From Candidatus Dormiibacterota bacterium (lineage in GTDB: Bacteria; Chloroflexota; Dormibacteria; Dormibacterales; Dormibacteraceae): a stretch of DNA of 64,000 nt. Location: positions 62,001-126,000 of the forward strand of contig JAMXLM010000018.1 of NCBI GenBank assembly GCA_024280995.1. The letters are read 5' to 3'. Shown in pieces: positions 1 through 7,489 of this stretch; position 1 is the first letter of the stretch; each line of letters starts with the position of its first letter. The notes under the pieces were generated by a model that worked only from the letters and a program-made list of their open reading frames with translations, was not told the origin of the DNA and did no database searches. The position numbers and the translations under genes are program-made.

Positions 1-1482
1 GTCGACGGCCGTGCGGACCTGCTGCCCGGCCGCGTAGACCATCACGTACGCCTGACCCGCGCTGTGCGTGATGGCGAGGTTGGGCACCGTGATGGCGTTG
101 GTCGCCTTGCTCACCGTCACCGTCGCGTTGGCGGTCATGCCCTGCTTGAGCGCCTTGTCGGTCTGGTTGAGCGCGATGGTGGCGTAGTAGTTGACGACGC
201 CGCTCGAGACCGTGGCCGAGCTGGCGACCGCGATCACGTGGCCACTGATGGTGAGGTTGGGAACAGCGTCGAAAGTCACCTGAGCGTCCTGGTTGTTGCC
301 GATGCGCGCCGCGTCAGCTTCCGCGAAGGGAATCACGACCTCCATCGTGCTGACGTTGCCAACCTGCATGAACGCGGTGGATGGCGTGCTGGTCGGCAGC
401 GGCGCCTGACCTCCGGGCGCTTCGGCGGTGGTGCCGCCGCCGGTCCCGACGAACTCGCCGACGACGCCGTTGATGCTGTTCACGTCGCCGTCCATCGGCG
501 CGTAGAGGACGGTGTTGTTCAGGTTCTGCTGCGCGGTCAGCACCGCGGCTTGAGCGCTCGCCAGCTGAGCCTGCGCCGCGGCGATCTGGTTCGGTCGCGC
601 CTGCGTCTGGGTGGCCAGGTTGTCCCTCGCGCTCGTGAGCGCGGCCGCCGCCTGGTTGATGCTGCGCTGGCCGTTCACCTTGTCGGTCTGCTGCCGCGCG
701 GCGTCGACGCTGAGTCTCGTTTGATCCGCGCTGACGGCCGACCGGTCCAGGCTCAGCTTGCCCTGGTCGGTCGTGATGGCCGACTGGTCGTTGAGCACGT
801 TGGTGAAGTCGGTCATGCACGGGTTGGTCGAGAACGGCGCGTTGGCCAGCACGCATCCGTCCGTCGTGAACTTCGCCTTGTCGGTGGAGAGCTGCGCCTG
901 GTCGGCCGTGAGCTTGGCCTGGTCCTGCTGGTAGGCGAAGCTGGCGTTGAGCGAAGCCTGGTCCGCCGCGAGCTGAGCCTGGTCGCCGGAGACGGTGGTC
1001 GCATCCTGCGAGTTGGTCAGGTTGACCTGGGCGACCGTGTCGTCGTAGGCCTGCTGCGAGGTCGCGACGTTGTCCTGCAGCTGCTGGACCTGCGAGGGCG
1101 TGAGTGGCGTCTCGACCGACTGCAGGTTGGCCTGCGCCGTCTCGAGGTTGGCCTGGGCCTGGGCAAGCGCAGCCTGCTGCGACGAATTGTCGATCGCCGC
1201 CAGCTTCTGGCCGGCGCTCACCGGATCGCCGACCTTGACGTCGACCTCGGTCAGGACGCCCGCGACCTTGAAGTTCAGGTTCGCCTGGGTGGCGGGCACC
1301 AGGTTGCCGGACCCGGTGATGCTCGCCGTCACGGTGCGCCGCGTCACCGTGTACAGGTTCAGGGAGCTGCCCGTGTTCTTGGCGGGCACGAAGACGTCGC
1401 GATAGATGAGCGTGCCGAGCACGAGGGCGATGATCGCCAGCCCGGCCACGATCAGTCGAGTCCTGTTGAGCAAGCCGATCAC
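1..1482 (-). CDS. HlyD/MacA-type efflux adaptor (periplasmic membrane-fusion protein), partial
   Basis: The gene runs off the left edge, leaving 494 residues from a GTG start at 1482 with GGAGG a few bases upstream. A membrane segment lies at about residues 10-26. The lipoyl half-motifs sit at about 65-100 and 322-345 (ending LYAPMDGDV), separated by a long alpha-hairpin. Beta-barrel sequence follows at 375-470. The hairpin is built of heptad-like units of the form DQAxLxx, with two cysteines (210 and 222) near its tip. Adaptors of this family link an inner-membrane ABC or RND pump to export. The partner pump is presumably beyond the left edge. It is the last visible gene of an operon led by a sigma factor. 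Confidence 0.88.
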   Translation of the reverse strand, partial: MIGLLNRTRLIVAGLAIIALVLGTLIYRDVFVPAKNTGSSLNLYTVTRRTVTASITGSGNLVPATQANLNFKVAGVLTEVDVKVGDPVSAGQKLAAIDNSSQQAALAQAQANLETAQANLQSVETPLTPSQVQQLQDNVATSQQAYDDTVAQVNLTNSQDATTVSGDQAQLAADQASLNASFAYQQDQAKLTADQAQLSTDKAKFTTDGCVLANAPFSTNPCMTDFTNVLNDQSAITTDQGKLSLDRSAVSADQTRLSVDAARQQTDKVNGQRSINQAAAALTSARDNLATQTQARPNQIAAAQAQLASAQAAVLTAQQNLNNTVLYAPMDGDVNSINGVVGEFVGTGGGTTAEAPGGQAPLPTSTPSTAFMQVGNVSTMEVVIPFAEADAARIGNNQDAQVTFDAVPNLTISGHVIAVASSATVSSGVVNYYATIALNQTDKALKQGMTANATVTVSKATNAITVPNLAITHSAGQAYVMVYAAGQQVRTAVD

Positions 1483-1507
1483 CGTTGTGCCTCCCTCCGG
1501 TCAGATT

Positions 1508-2233
1508 TCAGAAATTCAGATCGCCGAACGTCCAGCCACCGCTGGATCCGAATCGCGTCACGACGGCAAGACCGAGCCCCGCCATCGCCACCGCTGCGAG
1601 CGCGAAAACCCCGGCGTAAGGGATCACGGCGAGGTCGAAGACGACCAGGGCGCCCGCAAACGCGACCACGAGCGGGTGCACCGCGGGCAGCTTGAACCGG
1701 CGGTGAACCAGGCGCCCGATCGCGAGCGAGATGCATGCGATGCCGAAGAGCGCTGCCACCAGCGCGATGACCAGCACCAAAGGCACGGCGGCGAGAAACA
1801 GCAGGGTGAAGCGGAGCAGGGTCGCGGCGGCGAGCGTGAGCAGGACCATCACCAGGCCCGCGCCAAGCGCGATCTCGACGCCGTGCCTGGCCTCGAGGCG
1901 CTCCACCGCGCTGCGAGCGCGGGTTGGAAACGCGACGAGGGCGGCCAGCGCCAGCAGCACCAGGCCCGCGCCGTTGGTCAGGAACGCGCGCAGCGCGAGA
2001 TATGGGACGAGCGAGCCGATGCCCCTGGGGGACGCGAAGATGAGCCTCTCCGAAACGCCGCTTCGATCGAAGCGCATCGGAACGGCCTGCACCGTGCCGT
2101 ACTTCGGTCCGACCAGCGCGTCGGAGAAAGGTGTCGGCCACCTGGCCGCGATCGAGATGTCCGCGACCGCCAGCACGACGCCCAGCACCGCCAGGCCCGC
2201 GATCAGGAGCGGCCAGGCCCAGCGCTCATTCAT
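1508..2233 (-). CDS. Multi-pass membrane protein of unknown function
   Basis: This 241-residue protein has an N-terminal membrane segment (residues 7-25), an outside loop of about 60 residues, then about five hydrophobic segments. I recognise no family motif. The ATG overlaps the TGA of the anti-sigma gene (ATGA), and the HlyD-type adaptor follows 25 bases downstream, so the four genes are very likely co-transcribed. Position suggests a role in envelope stress or export, but that is inference only. Confidence 0.7.
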   Translation of the reverse strand: MNERWAWPLLIAGLAVLGVVLAVADISIAARWPTPFSDALVGPKYGTVQAVPMRFDRSGVSERLIFASPRGIGSLVPYLALRAFLTNGAGLVLLALAALVAFPTRARSAVERLEARHGVEIALGAGLVMVLLTLAAATLLRFTLLFLAAVPLVLVIALVAALFGIACISLAIGRLVHRRFKLPAVHPLVVAFAGALVVFDLAVIPYAGVFALAAVAMAGLGLAVVTRFGSSGGWTFGDLNF

Positions 2234-2745
2234 GTACGGGGCGCGGCGGAGTGAGCCGGACCAGGCGCGACGCGCGGCGTCAGCCGCACAAGGATCGACA
2301 GGTGGTAGGCCGCGACCACCATCAGTGCGATGAGCGCGACCAGCAGGACGATGTCGACCTCGGGCAACCGCGGCAGAGAACCGGAGCCGAGGCTTGCCAG
2401 GTCGCCGAAGATCCCTGACGCGATCGACCCGAGGCCGTCCAGGCCGGAGAGGTACCAGAGGATGAAGCCCGCGAGCAGCGCCTCCGGGACCAGCAGCGTC
2501 CAGGAGCGGCGATAGCCGTCACGCTCCTCGCCGATCGCGCGCATGACGTCGGGCACGAGCGACGCGCGCGGCGCCGGCGCCCCGAGAGCCTTCACCCGGA
2601 ACGGCAGCGAGACCGCCTGGTCGTGCTGGCGGCGGCAGTCCTGGCAGGTGGCAAGGTGCGCTCGAACCTGGGCGGCCTCCGCCGCGGACACCTCGCCGTC
2701 GAGGTAAGGCTCGAGCAGGACGCGCACGCGCGCGCAGGCGATCAC
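2230..2745 (-). CDS. Anti-sigma factor with zinc-finger HC2 domain
   Basis: The 171-residue protein starts at GTG 2745, which overlaps the TGA of the sigma gene (GTGA). The N-terminal 50 residues carry the anti-sigma zinc-finger signature HLATCQDC (HxxxCxxC) after a YLDGEV segment. Two hydrophobic segments follow at about residues 90-110 and 135-155, so the C-terminal half is membrane-bound. Proteins of this type bind and hold the cognate ECF sigma factor at the membrane until a signal arrives. The partner is the immediately upstream sigma factor. Confidence 0.85.
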   Translation of the reverse strand: MIACARVRVLLEPYLDGEVSAAEAAQVRAHLATCQDCRRQHDQAVSLPFRVKALGAPAPRASLVPDVMRAIGEERDGYRRSWTLLVPEALLAGFILWYLSGLDGLGSIASGIFGDLASLGSGSLPRLPEVDIVLLVALIALMVVAAYHLSILVRLTPRVAPGPAHSAAPRT

Positions 2746-3326
2746 AGCGCTTCGCGCTCCTCCGCCTCGGCGAGCGAGTTGCGCAGCAAGGCGCGGGCGC
2801 GGTGGAGTCGTGACTTGACCGCCGGGATCGTCATCCCCAGCGCGTCCGCCACCTGCTCCAGCGAGAGATCGGAGTAGTAGTGGAGAAGGACCGGCACGCG
2901 GTAGCCGGGGTCGAGCTGGGCCAGAGCCTGCAGCAGCGCGGGGTCGTGCATTTGCGGTGTGGAGTCGGGGTCGGCGGTCTCCTCCCCCGGCTCGCTCGGC
3001 AGCGGCACGCGCTTGCGCCGGTAGTTGATCGTCGTGTTGGTCGCGAGCTTCCAGAACCATGGCTCGAACGGGCGCTCGGCGTCGTAGCGGCCCAGGTTGC
3101 GGTAGAGCTTGACGAAGATCTCCTGTGTGAGGTCGTGAGCCTCATGGGCGTCGCGGAGGTGCTGGAATGCGAAACCGTAGACGCGGCGCTGCAGCCGGCG
3201 GACGAGCTCCTCGAACGCGTCGAGGTCGCCCTGAGTCGCACCCCGGACCAGCTCACCGCTGGCGTTGGTGTGGACGTTCGAGGCTTCGGTCACGGGAACT
3301 GGTTGGACCGCCGCGCCGGCATTCAT
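2742..3326 (-). CDS. ECF-type RNA polymerase sigma factor
   Basis: The 194-residue protein shows region 2 (AFEELVRRLQRRVYGFAFQ, then DLTQEIFVKLYRNL and PFEPWFWKLATNTTINYRR) and region 4 (YRVPVLLHYYSDLSLEQVADALG with a helix-turn-helix ending VKSRLHRARALLR). The chosen ATG at 3326 leaves a short acidic leader before region 2. The frame stays open upstream, so a longer product cannot be excluded. It is coupled to its anti-sigma factor by a GTGA overlap and heads the operon that ends with an export adaptor. It is divergent from the PadR gene. Confidence 0.85.
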   Translation of the reverse strand: MNAGAAVQPVPVTEASNVHTNASGELVRGATQGDLDAFEELVRRLQRRVYGFAFQHLRDAHEAHDLTQEIFVKLYRNLGRYDAERPFEPWFWKLATNTTINYRRKRVPLPSEPGEETADPDSTPQMHDPALLQALAQLDPGYRVPVLLHYYSDLSLEQVADALGMTIPAVKSRLHRARALLRNSLAEAEEREAL

Positions 3327-3411
3327 CACAGCCTTGCTACCCCGGCTTGGAGTTTGGGGTTGCGACGCTGGGAATTTGCTGAGAAAACGCCCAGCTTCAC
3401 GGATGGAATAC

Positions 3412-3454
3412 TTGCGCCGGGGTACTTGGTTCTGTATATTCCGGATGGGATATA
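3412..3454 (+). promoter_or_regulatory. Promoter and possible PadR operator upstream of padR-emrB
   Basis: A -35-like TTGCGC (3412-3417) and a -10-like TATATT (3435-3440) are 17 bases apart. The -10 forms the left arm of a nearly perfect inverted repeat, TATATTCC (3435-3442), GGAT, GGGATATA (3447-3454). Repressor binding here would cover the -10 and the start point. PadR regulators commonly bind such sites in their own promoter. Assignment to this PadR is inference. Confidence 0.5.
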
Positions 3455-3459
3455 GCCAG

Positions 3460-4086
3460 GTGAACGAAGTCAGCATCGAGATCTCGCCGCTCGCCCTGTC
3501 CGTGCTCGAGCTGCTCAACGAGCGGCCGATGCATCCCTACGAGCTCGCCGCCACGATGCGCGCCCGCCACCACGACGAGTTCATCCGATTGAACTTCGGG
3601 TCGCTTTACCACACGGTCGATTCGCTCGAGCGCGACGGCTGGATCGTTCCGGTCGAGAAGGAGAAAGAAGGCCGCCGGCCCGAGCGGACGATCTACCGGC
3701 TGACCGACGCCGGTCGTAACGTGCTCCTGCAGGTCGTCGGCCAGATCGTGTCCCAGCCGCGGCGCGAGTATCCGCACTTCGCCGCAGGCCTCATGTTCAT
3801 GCACCACCTGCCGGCCGAAGAGGCGGCGCGCCTGCTGGAGCAGCGCGCACAGGCTCTCCGTGCGATCAACACGAAACTTTCACAGATCCTCGATGAGCTG
3901 TTGTCGAGCGGCCACGCGCGGCTCCACGTCATCGAGCTCGAGCACAAGATCGCGATGCACGAAGCCGAGCGGACATGGGTGCTGAAGATCGCGAAAGAGA
4001 TCACCGACGGGAAGCTGGAATGGACGGCCGGAATGCGCTCCGGCGATGAAGGGTTGAGGAGGAGACATGGCTCAGGCACGCACTAA
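3460..4086 (+). CDS. PadR-family transcriptional regulator
   Basis: The 208-residue protein starts at GTG 3460; an in-frame ATG lies 15 bases upstream but inside the inverted repeat. The N-terminal winged helix is typical of PadR (LALSVLELLNERPMHPYELAATM, then FGSLYHTVDSLERDGWI and RTIYRLTDAGR), followed by a helical dimerisation domain. It overlaps the start of the downstream exporter gene by 20 bases. PadR proteins usually repress neighbouring drug-export genes and release on binding a small hydrophobic ligand, which fits here. Confidence 0.88.
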   Translation: MNEVSIEISPLALSVLELLNERPMHPYELAATMRARHHDEFIRLNFGSLYHTVDSLERDGWIVPVEKEKEGRRPERTIYRLTDAGRNVLLQVVGQIVSQPRREYPHFAAGLMFMHHLPAEEAARLLEQRAQALRAINTKLSQILDELLSSGHARLHVIELEHKIAMHEAERTWVLKIAKEITDGKLEWTAGMRSGDEGLRRRHGSGTH

Positions 4087-5707
4087 TCCGTGGCTTGTTC
4101 TGCTGGTTCTGACCACGGGGTTTTTCATGATCATGCTCGACACGACGATCGTCAACGTGGCGATCCCCGCGATGAGCGCCGGTCTGAACACGACCCTGGA
4201 CCAGGTCCTCTGGGTGCTCAACGCGTACGTCCTCGTCTATGCGGTGCTGCTCATCACCGCGGGGCGGCTGGGTGACAAGTACGGGCAGCGGACGCTGTTC
4301 GCGATCGGCTTGTTCGTCTTCACAGTGGCCTCGGCGCTGTGCGGCATCTCCCAAACGCCGGAGCAGCTGATCGCCGCCCGCATCGTCCAGGGCGTCGGTG
4401 GCGCACTGCTGACGCCGCAGACGCTGGCGATCATCGCCTCGATCTTTCCTCCCGACCGCCGCGGCGCAGCGTTCGGCGTGTGGGGCGGCGTCGCCGGCCT
4501 GGCGACTCTCGCGGGGCCAACCGTTGGCGGCGCGATCATCACGTACATCGACTGGCGGTGGATCTTCTTCATCAACGTGCCGATCGGCATCCTCGCCTTG
4601 ATCAGCACCTTCCTCGTCATCCCCGACCTGCGGCCGGGACGCGCGCATGGATGGGACGTCGTCGGCATCATCGTCGCCACCGCCGGCCTGTTCGGGATCG
4701 TCTTCGGCCTGATCGAGGGCCAGCGCTACGCGTGGGGCGGATACGCGACGTACTCCGGCTACACGCTCACCATCCCCGAGATCATCGGCGGAGGCGTTGC
4801 GCTGCTGATCCTGTTCATCATCTGGGAGCAATTCCAGAAGGAGCCGCTGGTTCCGCTGTCGCTCTTCCGCGACCGCAACTTCGCCGTCGCGAACTGGCTC
4901 GCAGCCGCGATCAGCTTCGGGATGCTCAGCATCTTCTTGCCGTTCACCATCTACCTCCAGTCCGCGCGCGGATTCTCAGCACTGGTCGCGGGCTTGACGC
5001 TGGCACCGATGTCGCTGACGTCGATGTTCACCGCGCCATTCGCGGGCCGGATGGCCGATCGCTTCGGCGGCAAGTACATCCTGATGACAGGCGTGTTCCT
5101 CTTCACCATCGGCTTCGGCAGCATCGCGCTCGTCGCTGGACCGGACTCGACGTGGATCAACTTCCTCGCGCCGGCCATCGTCGCCGGACTAGGGATCGGC
5201 ATGACCTTCGCGCCCATGACCACGGTCGCGATGCGCAACATCGAGCCGCGCATCGCGGGTTCCGCCTCCGCGGTGCTGAACACGATCCGGCAGCTGGGCG
5301 CGGCGATCGGCAGCGCCGTTGTCGGTGCCTTGCTCCAGAACCGGCTCGCGACGACGCTGCACGACCAGGCGGTCGCGCACTCGGCCTCCTTGCCCGAGCA
5401 GTTCCGCGACCAGTTCGTGGCCGCGTTCACGGGCATCGCGTCCAAGGGCTTCCAGATCGGGACCGGCCAGACCGGAGCCCAGCTTCCCCCTGGCCTTCCC
5501 CCGCAGGTGGCGGCGCAGCTGACGGCACTCGCGCATGAGGTCTTCGTGAGCGGCTACATCGACGCGATGAAGCAGACATTCGTGCTGCCGGTTGCGTTCC
5601 TGTTCTTCACCGCCTTGACCACGATGCTCATCAAGCGCCGGCCGAAGGCGGCCGCCGCCGTGCCGCAGCAACCGAAGGAGGAAGAGGCCCGGGCGGTCGC
5701 CGGCTAG
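4067..5707 (+). CDS. DHA2-family (EmrB/QacA-type) multidrug MFS exporter
   Basis: The 546-residue protein has the 14-segment layout of DHA2 drug:H+ antiporters. Visible motifs are FFMIMLDTTIVNVAIP in segment 1, GRLGDKYGQR (motif A) after segment 2, and LAGPTVGG (antiporter motif C) in segment 5. A strong GAGGAGG precedes the ATG. It lies inside the 3' end of padR, so regulator and pump form one transcription unit. The substrate cannot be told from sequence. Confidence 0.9.
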   Translation: MAQARTNPWLVLLVLTTGFFMIMLDTTIVNVAIPAMSAGLNTTLDQVLWVLNAYVLVYAVLLITAGRLGDKYGQRTLFAIGLFVFTVASALCGISQTPEQLIAARIVQGVGGALLTPQTLAIIASIFPPDRRGAAFGVWGGVAGLATLAGPTVGGAIITYIDWRWIFFINVPIGILALISTFLVIPDLRPGRAHGWDVVGIIVATAGLFGIVFGLIEGQRYAWGGYATYSGYTLTIPEIIGGGVALLILFIIWEQFQKEPLVPLSLFRDRNFAVANWLAAAISFGMLSIFLPFTIYLQSARGFSALVAGLTLAPMSLTSMFTAPFAGRMADRFGGKYILMTGVFLFTIGFGSIALVAGPDSTWINFLAPAIVAGLGIGMTFAPMTTVAMRNIEPRIAGSASAVLNTIRQLGAAIGSAVVGALLQNRLATTLHDQAVAHSASLPEQFRDQFVAAFTGIASKGFQIGTGQTGAQLPPGLPPQVAAQLTALAHEVFVSGYIDAMKQTFVLPVAFLFFTALTTMLIKRRPKAAAAVPQQPKEEEARAVAG

Positions 5708-5734
5708 AGGCTGCCTCCGGCTAGAGGCGGCCTC
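5701..5734. repeat. Tandem 17-base repeat holding both convergent stop codons
   Basis: CGGCTAGAGGCTGCCTC (5701-5717) is followed directly by CGGCTAGAGGCGGCCTC (5718-5734), with one difference. Copy 1 contains the TAG of the exporter gene. Copy 2 contains, on the other strand, the TAG of the small membrane protein gene. The GAGGC/GCCTC arms can pair, so the pair may also act as a weak two-way terminator. Confidence 0.6.
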
Positions 5735-6020
5735 CGGAGACCAGTTTCAGCACGGCCAGCAGGACCACCGCGCCGATGAAGGCGACGATGATGCTGCCCC
5801 AGAAGCCCACGTTTCCGGAGGCGCCGAAGACCGCGCTGAGAAGAAAGCCGCCGATGATGGCGCCTGCGATGCCGACGACCACGTCGGCGATGCAGCCGAA
5901 ACCGCGGCCCGCCACCACGCGGGCCGCGACCGCGCCCGCGATCAGTCCGACGATGATCCAGGCAAGCCACGAGCCGGGGTTCACGTTCAGGTTCGACGCC
6001 AGAACCGCGGTGACGATCAC
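5721..6020 (-). CDS. GlsB/YeaQ/YmgE-family small stress membrane protein
   Basis: The 99-residue protein has three glycine-rich membrane segments typical of the transglycosylase-associated (GlsB/YeaQ) family: SWLAWIIVGLIAGAVAARVV, a GFGCIADVVVGIAGAIIGGFLL segment and a C-terminal VAFIGAVVLLAVLKLV. Its GTG (6020) overlaps the TGA of the upstream hydrolase gene (GTGA), so it is translationally coupled. Members are induced under envelope or acid stress in other bacteria. The biochemical role is unknown. Confidence 0.8.
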   Translation of the reverse strand: MIVTAVLASNLNVNPGSWLAWIIVGLIAGAVAARVVAGRGFGCIADVVVGIAGAIIGGFLLSAVFGASGNVGFWGSIIVAFIGAVVLLAVLKLVSGGRL

Positions 6021-6853
6021 TTGCTCAGCCACTCCGCAATTGTGGCGAAAACCTCGTCGCTGCCATGGTCGTTGAAAGGCTCGTGGAAACGAGCCTCGAA
6101 GAGGGTCAGCGTGCTCATCGACTCGGAGCGGCGATGGAGCTCTTCGCTGCCCGCGGGGTCGATCAAGGCGTCGGCGGTGCCGGCGATGATCAGGAACGGC
6201 AAGGTGATGTCGCCGGCGTACTCGATGTCCTCTTTGGCGGCGCGCTGCCACTCGGCGTAGAGCCGGCTCGACATCTTGCTGTGGACCAGCGGGTCGCCGC
6301 GGTATGCGTCCACCACCGCCTGGTCACGCGACACGACCTTTGGATCGAGGCCGGTGCCCTGGCTGAGGCGCGGCAGTATCCGCGAGGTCACGCCGGCCAG
6401 CGATGTCTTCCACGCCGGGACGGCGACCTTGACCTTGAGCGCCGGGCTCGAGACGACGAAACGCCGCGCGTTCGGAAGCCTGTGCGCGCGCATCGCGCTG
6501 AGCATCACCACGCCGCCCATCGAATGGCCCAGGGGCACGACCTCGCCTTCGACCTGTCGTTCGACGTAGTCGACCAACGCGACAGCGTCGTCGACCCACT
6601 GCGTCCACGAGTCGACGTGGCCGCGCTGGCCGGGGCTCTCACCGTGGCCTCTCAGGTCGACCGCGTAAGTGGCCATCTGATAGGCGGCCATGCCCTGCGC
6701 GAAGCGCTCGTAGCGACCGCTGTGCTCGCCGTGACCGTGGACGACCGCGAATGTCAGGCGGGCTTTGTCTTGCGGCCACGCGCGGAACGCGAGCTTTGTG
6801 CCGTCGGACGAAGTGATGGATCCCTTGCTCACCACCGCGCCTTCAGGCGCCAA
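6017..6853 (-). CDS. Alpha/beta hydrolase, monoacylglycerol lipase-like
   Basis: The 278-residue protein shows the serine hydrolase fold. The oxyanion motif is HGHGEHSGRY near residue 40, DLRGHGES follows at about 70, and the nucleophile elbow GHSMGG is near 110. An acid lies in GTADALID and the catalytic His in ARFHEPFND. These are the features of the lysophospholipase/monoglyceride lipase group. The ATG overlaps the end of the upstream gene by 11 bases and its stop overlaps the small membrane protein gene. Substrate is inferred only to be an ester lipid. Confidence 0.85.
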   Translation of the reverse strand: MAPEGAVVSKGSITSSDGTKLAFRAWPQDKARLTFAVVHGHGEHSGRYERFAQGMAAYQMATYAVDLRGHGESPGQRGHVDSWTQWVDDAVALVDYVERQVEGEVVPLGHSMGGVVMLSAMRAHRLPNARRFVVSSPALKVKVAVPAWKTSLAGVTSRILPRLSQGTGLDPKVVSRDQAVVDAYRGDPLVHSKMSSRLYAEWQRAAKEDIEYAGDITLPFLIIAGTADALIDPAGSEELHRRSESMSTLTLFEARFHEPFNDHGSDEVFATIAEWLSK

Positions 6854-7433
6854 GGTGACCGAATCCTTTCAGGATCTTGAGCGCTTCCTGCTCGGCCTCC
6901 AGGAGCGTGGGCGCGTAGGCGCGTATGCCGTACAGCGCGTAAGCCCACTCCGCACTCGGTGGGCTCATCGAGTGGAGGCGGAACGCCGGCGGATAGAAGA
7001 GGATGCGCTCGCCCTCGACCTTCTTGATCACCGGCCGTTTGGCGAGCACGTCCTCGAGGGAGTGACCGCTCGGCAGGCGGCCGAACCGAAAGTCGAGGTG
7101 GCGGAGCTTTGCGATCGGATGGTCCTCGTCGAGGATCGAGGTGCTGGTCCCGTACTCCTCGCTCAGGTCGCGCATGAAGATCGTGATGATCAGCGCGTCG
7201 GTCTCGTCGCCGGCCATCTTCACGAAGCCGGCGGCGCTCAGCCGCGGGCCGATCTCGTTCTTGAGGTGGCGGAAGTACTCCATCTCGAAGAGCCCGCGCG
7301 ACTGCGAGCTTGCGATCCATGGCTGCGCGCATCGCCACGCGCGCACGCCGGCGAGCGCGTCGAACTGTTCGTGGACCTGTTCCAGCCGGTGCTCGGGCAG
7401 TCCGTAAAGACGGTAGTGGAGGACCCGAGCCAT
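6843..7433 (-). CDS. Conserved-looking protein of unknown function
   Basis: This 196-residue soluble protein has no signal peptide or membrane segment and no motif I recognise. It begins MARVLHYRLYGL and has a mixed alpha/beta pattern with several aromatic-rich strands (FRFGRLPSGHS, ERILFYPPAFRLHSM). Codon use matches the neighbours. It overlaps the start of the hydrolase gene, so the two are probably expressed together. No Shine-Dalgarno is obvious before the ATG. Confidence 0.6.
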   Translation of the reverse strand: MARVLHYRLYGLPEHRLEQVHEQFDALAGVRAWRCAQPWIASSQSRGLFEMEYFRHLKNEIGPRLSAAGFVKMAGDETDALIITIFMRDLSEEYGTSTSILDEDHPIAKLRHLDFRFGRLPSGHSLEDVLAKRPVIKKVEGERILFYPPAFRLHSMSPPSAEWAYALYGIRAYAPTLLEAEQEALKILKGFGHLGA

Positions 7434-7439
7434 TGTGCC

Positions 7440-7489
7440 GACTAAGCCTACGCGACTAAGCGTGAGACTAAGCCTGAGACTAAGCCTGA
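7440..7489. repeat. 12-base tandem repeats GACTAAGCCTGA
   Basis: Units GACTAAGCCTAC (7440-7451), GACTAAGCGTGA (7454-7465), GACTAAGCCTGA (7466-7477) and GACTAAGCCTGA (7478-7489) follow each other. On the minus strand each carries an in-frame TAG for the VirB4-like gene, so the stop codon at 7480-7482 is backed up by further copies. Confidence 0.7.

Noticed and set aside
64-1695. Long plus-strand open frame opposite the HlyD-type adaptor gene
   Set aside because: It is the antisense shadow of a well-supported coiled-coil adaptor; its product is Arg/Gly-rich with no family features.
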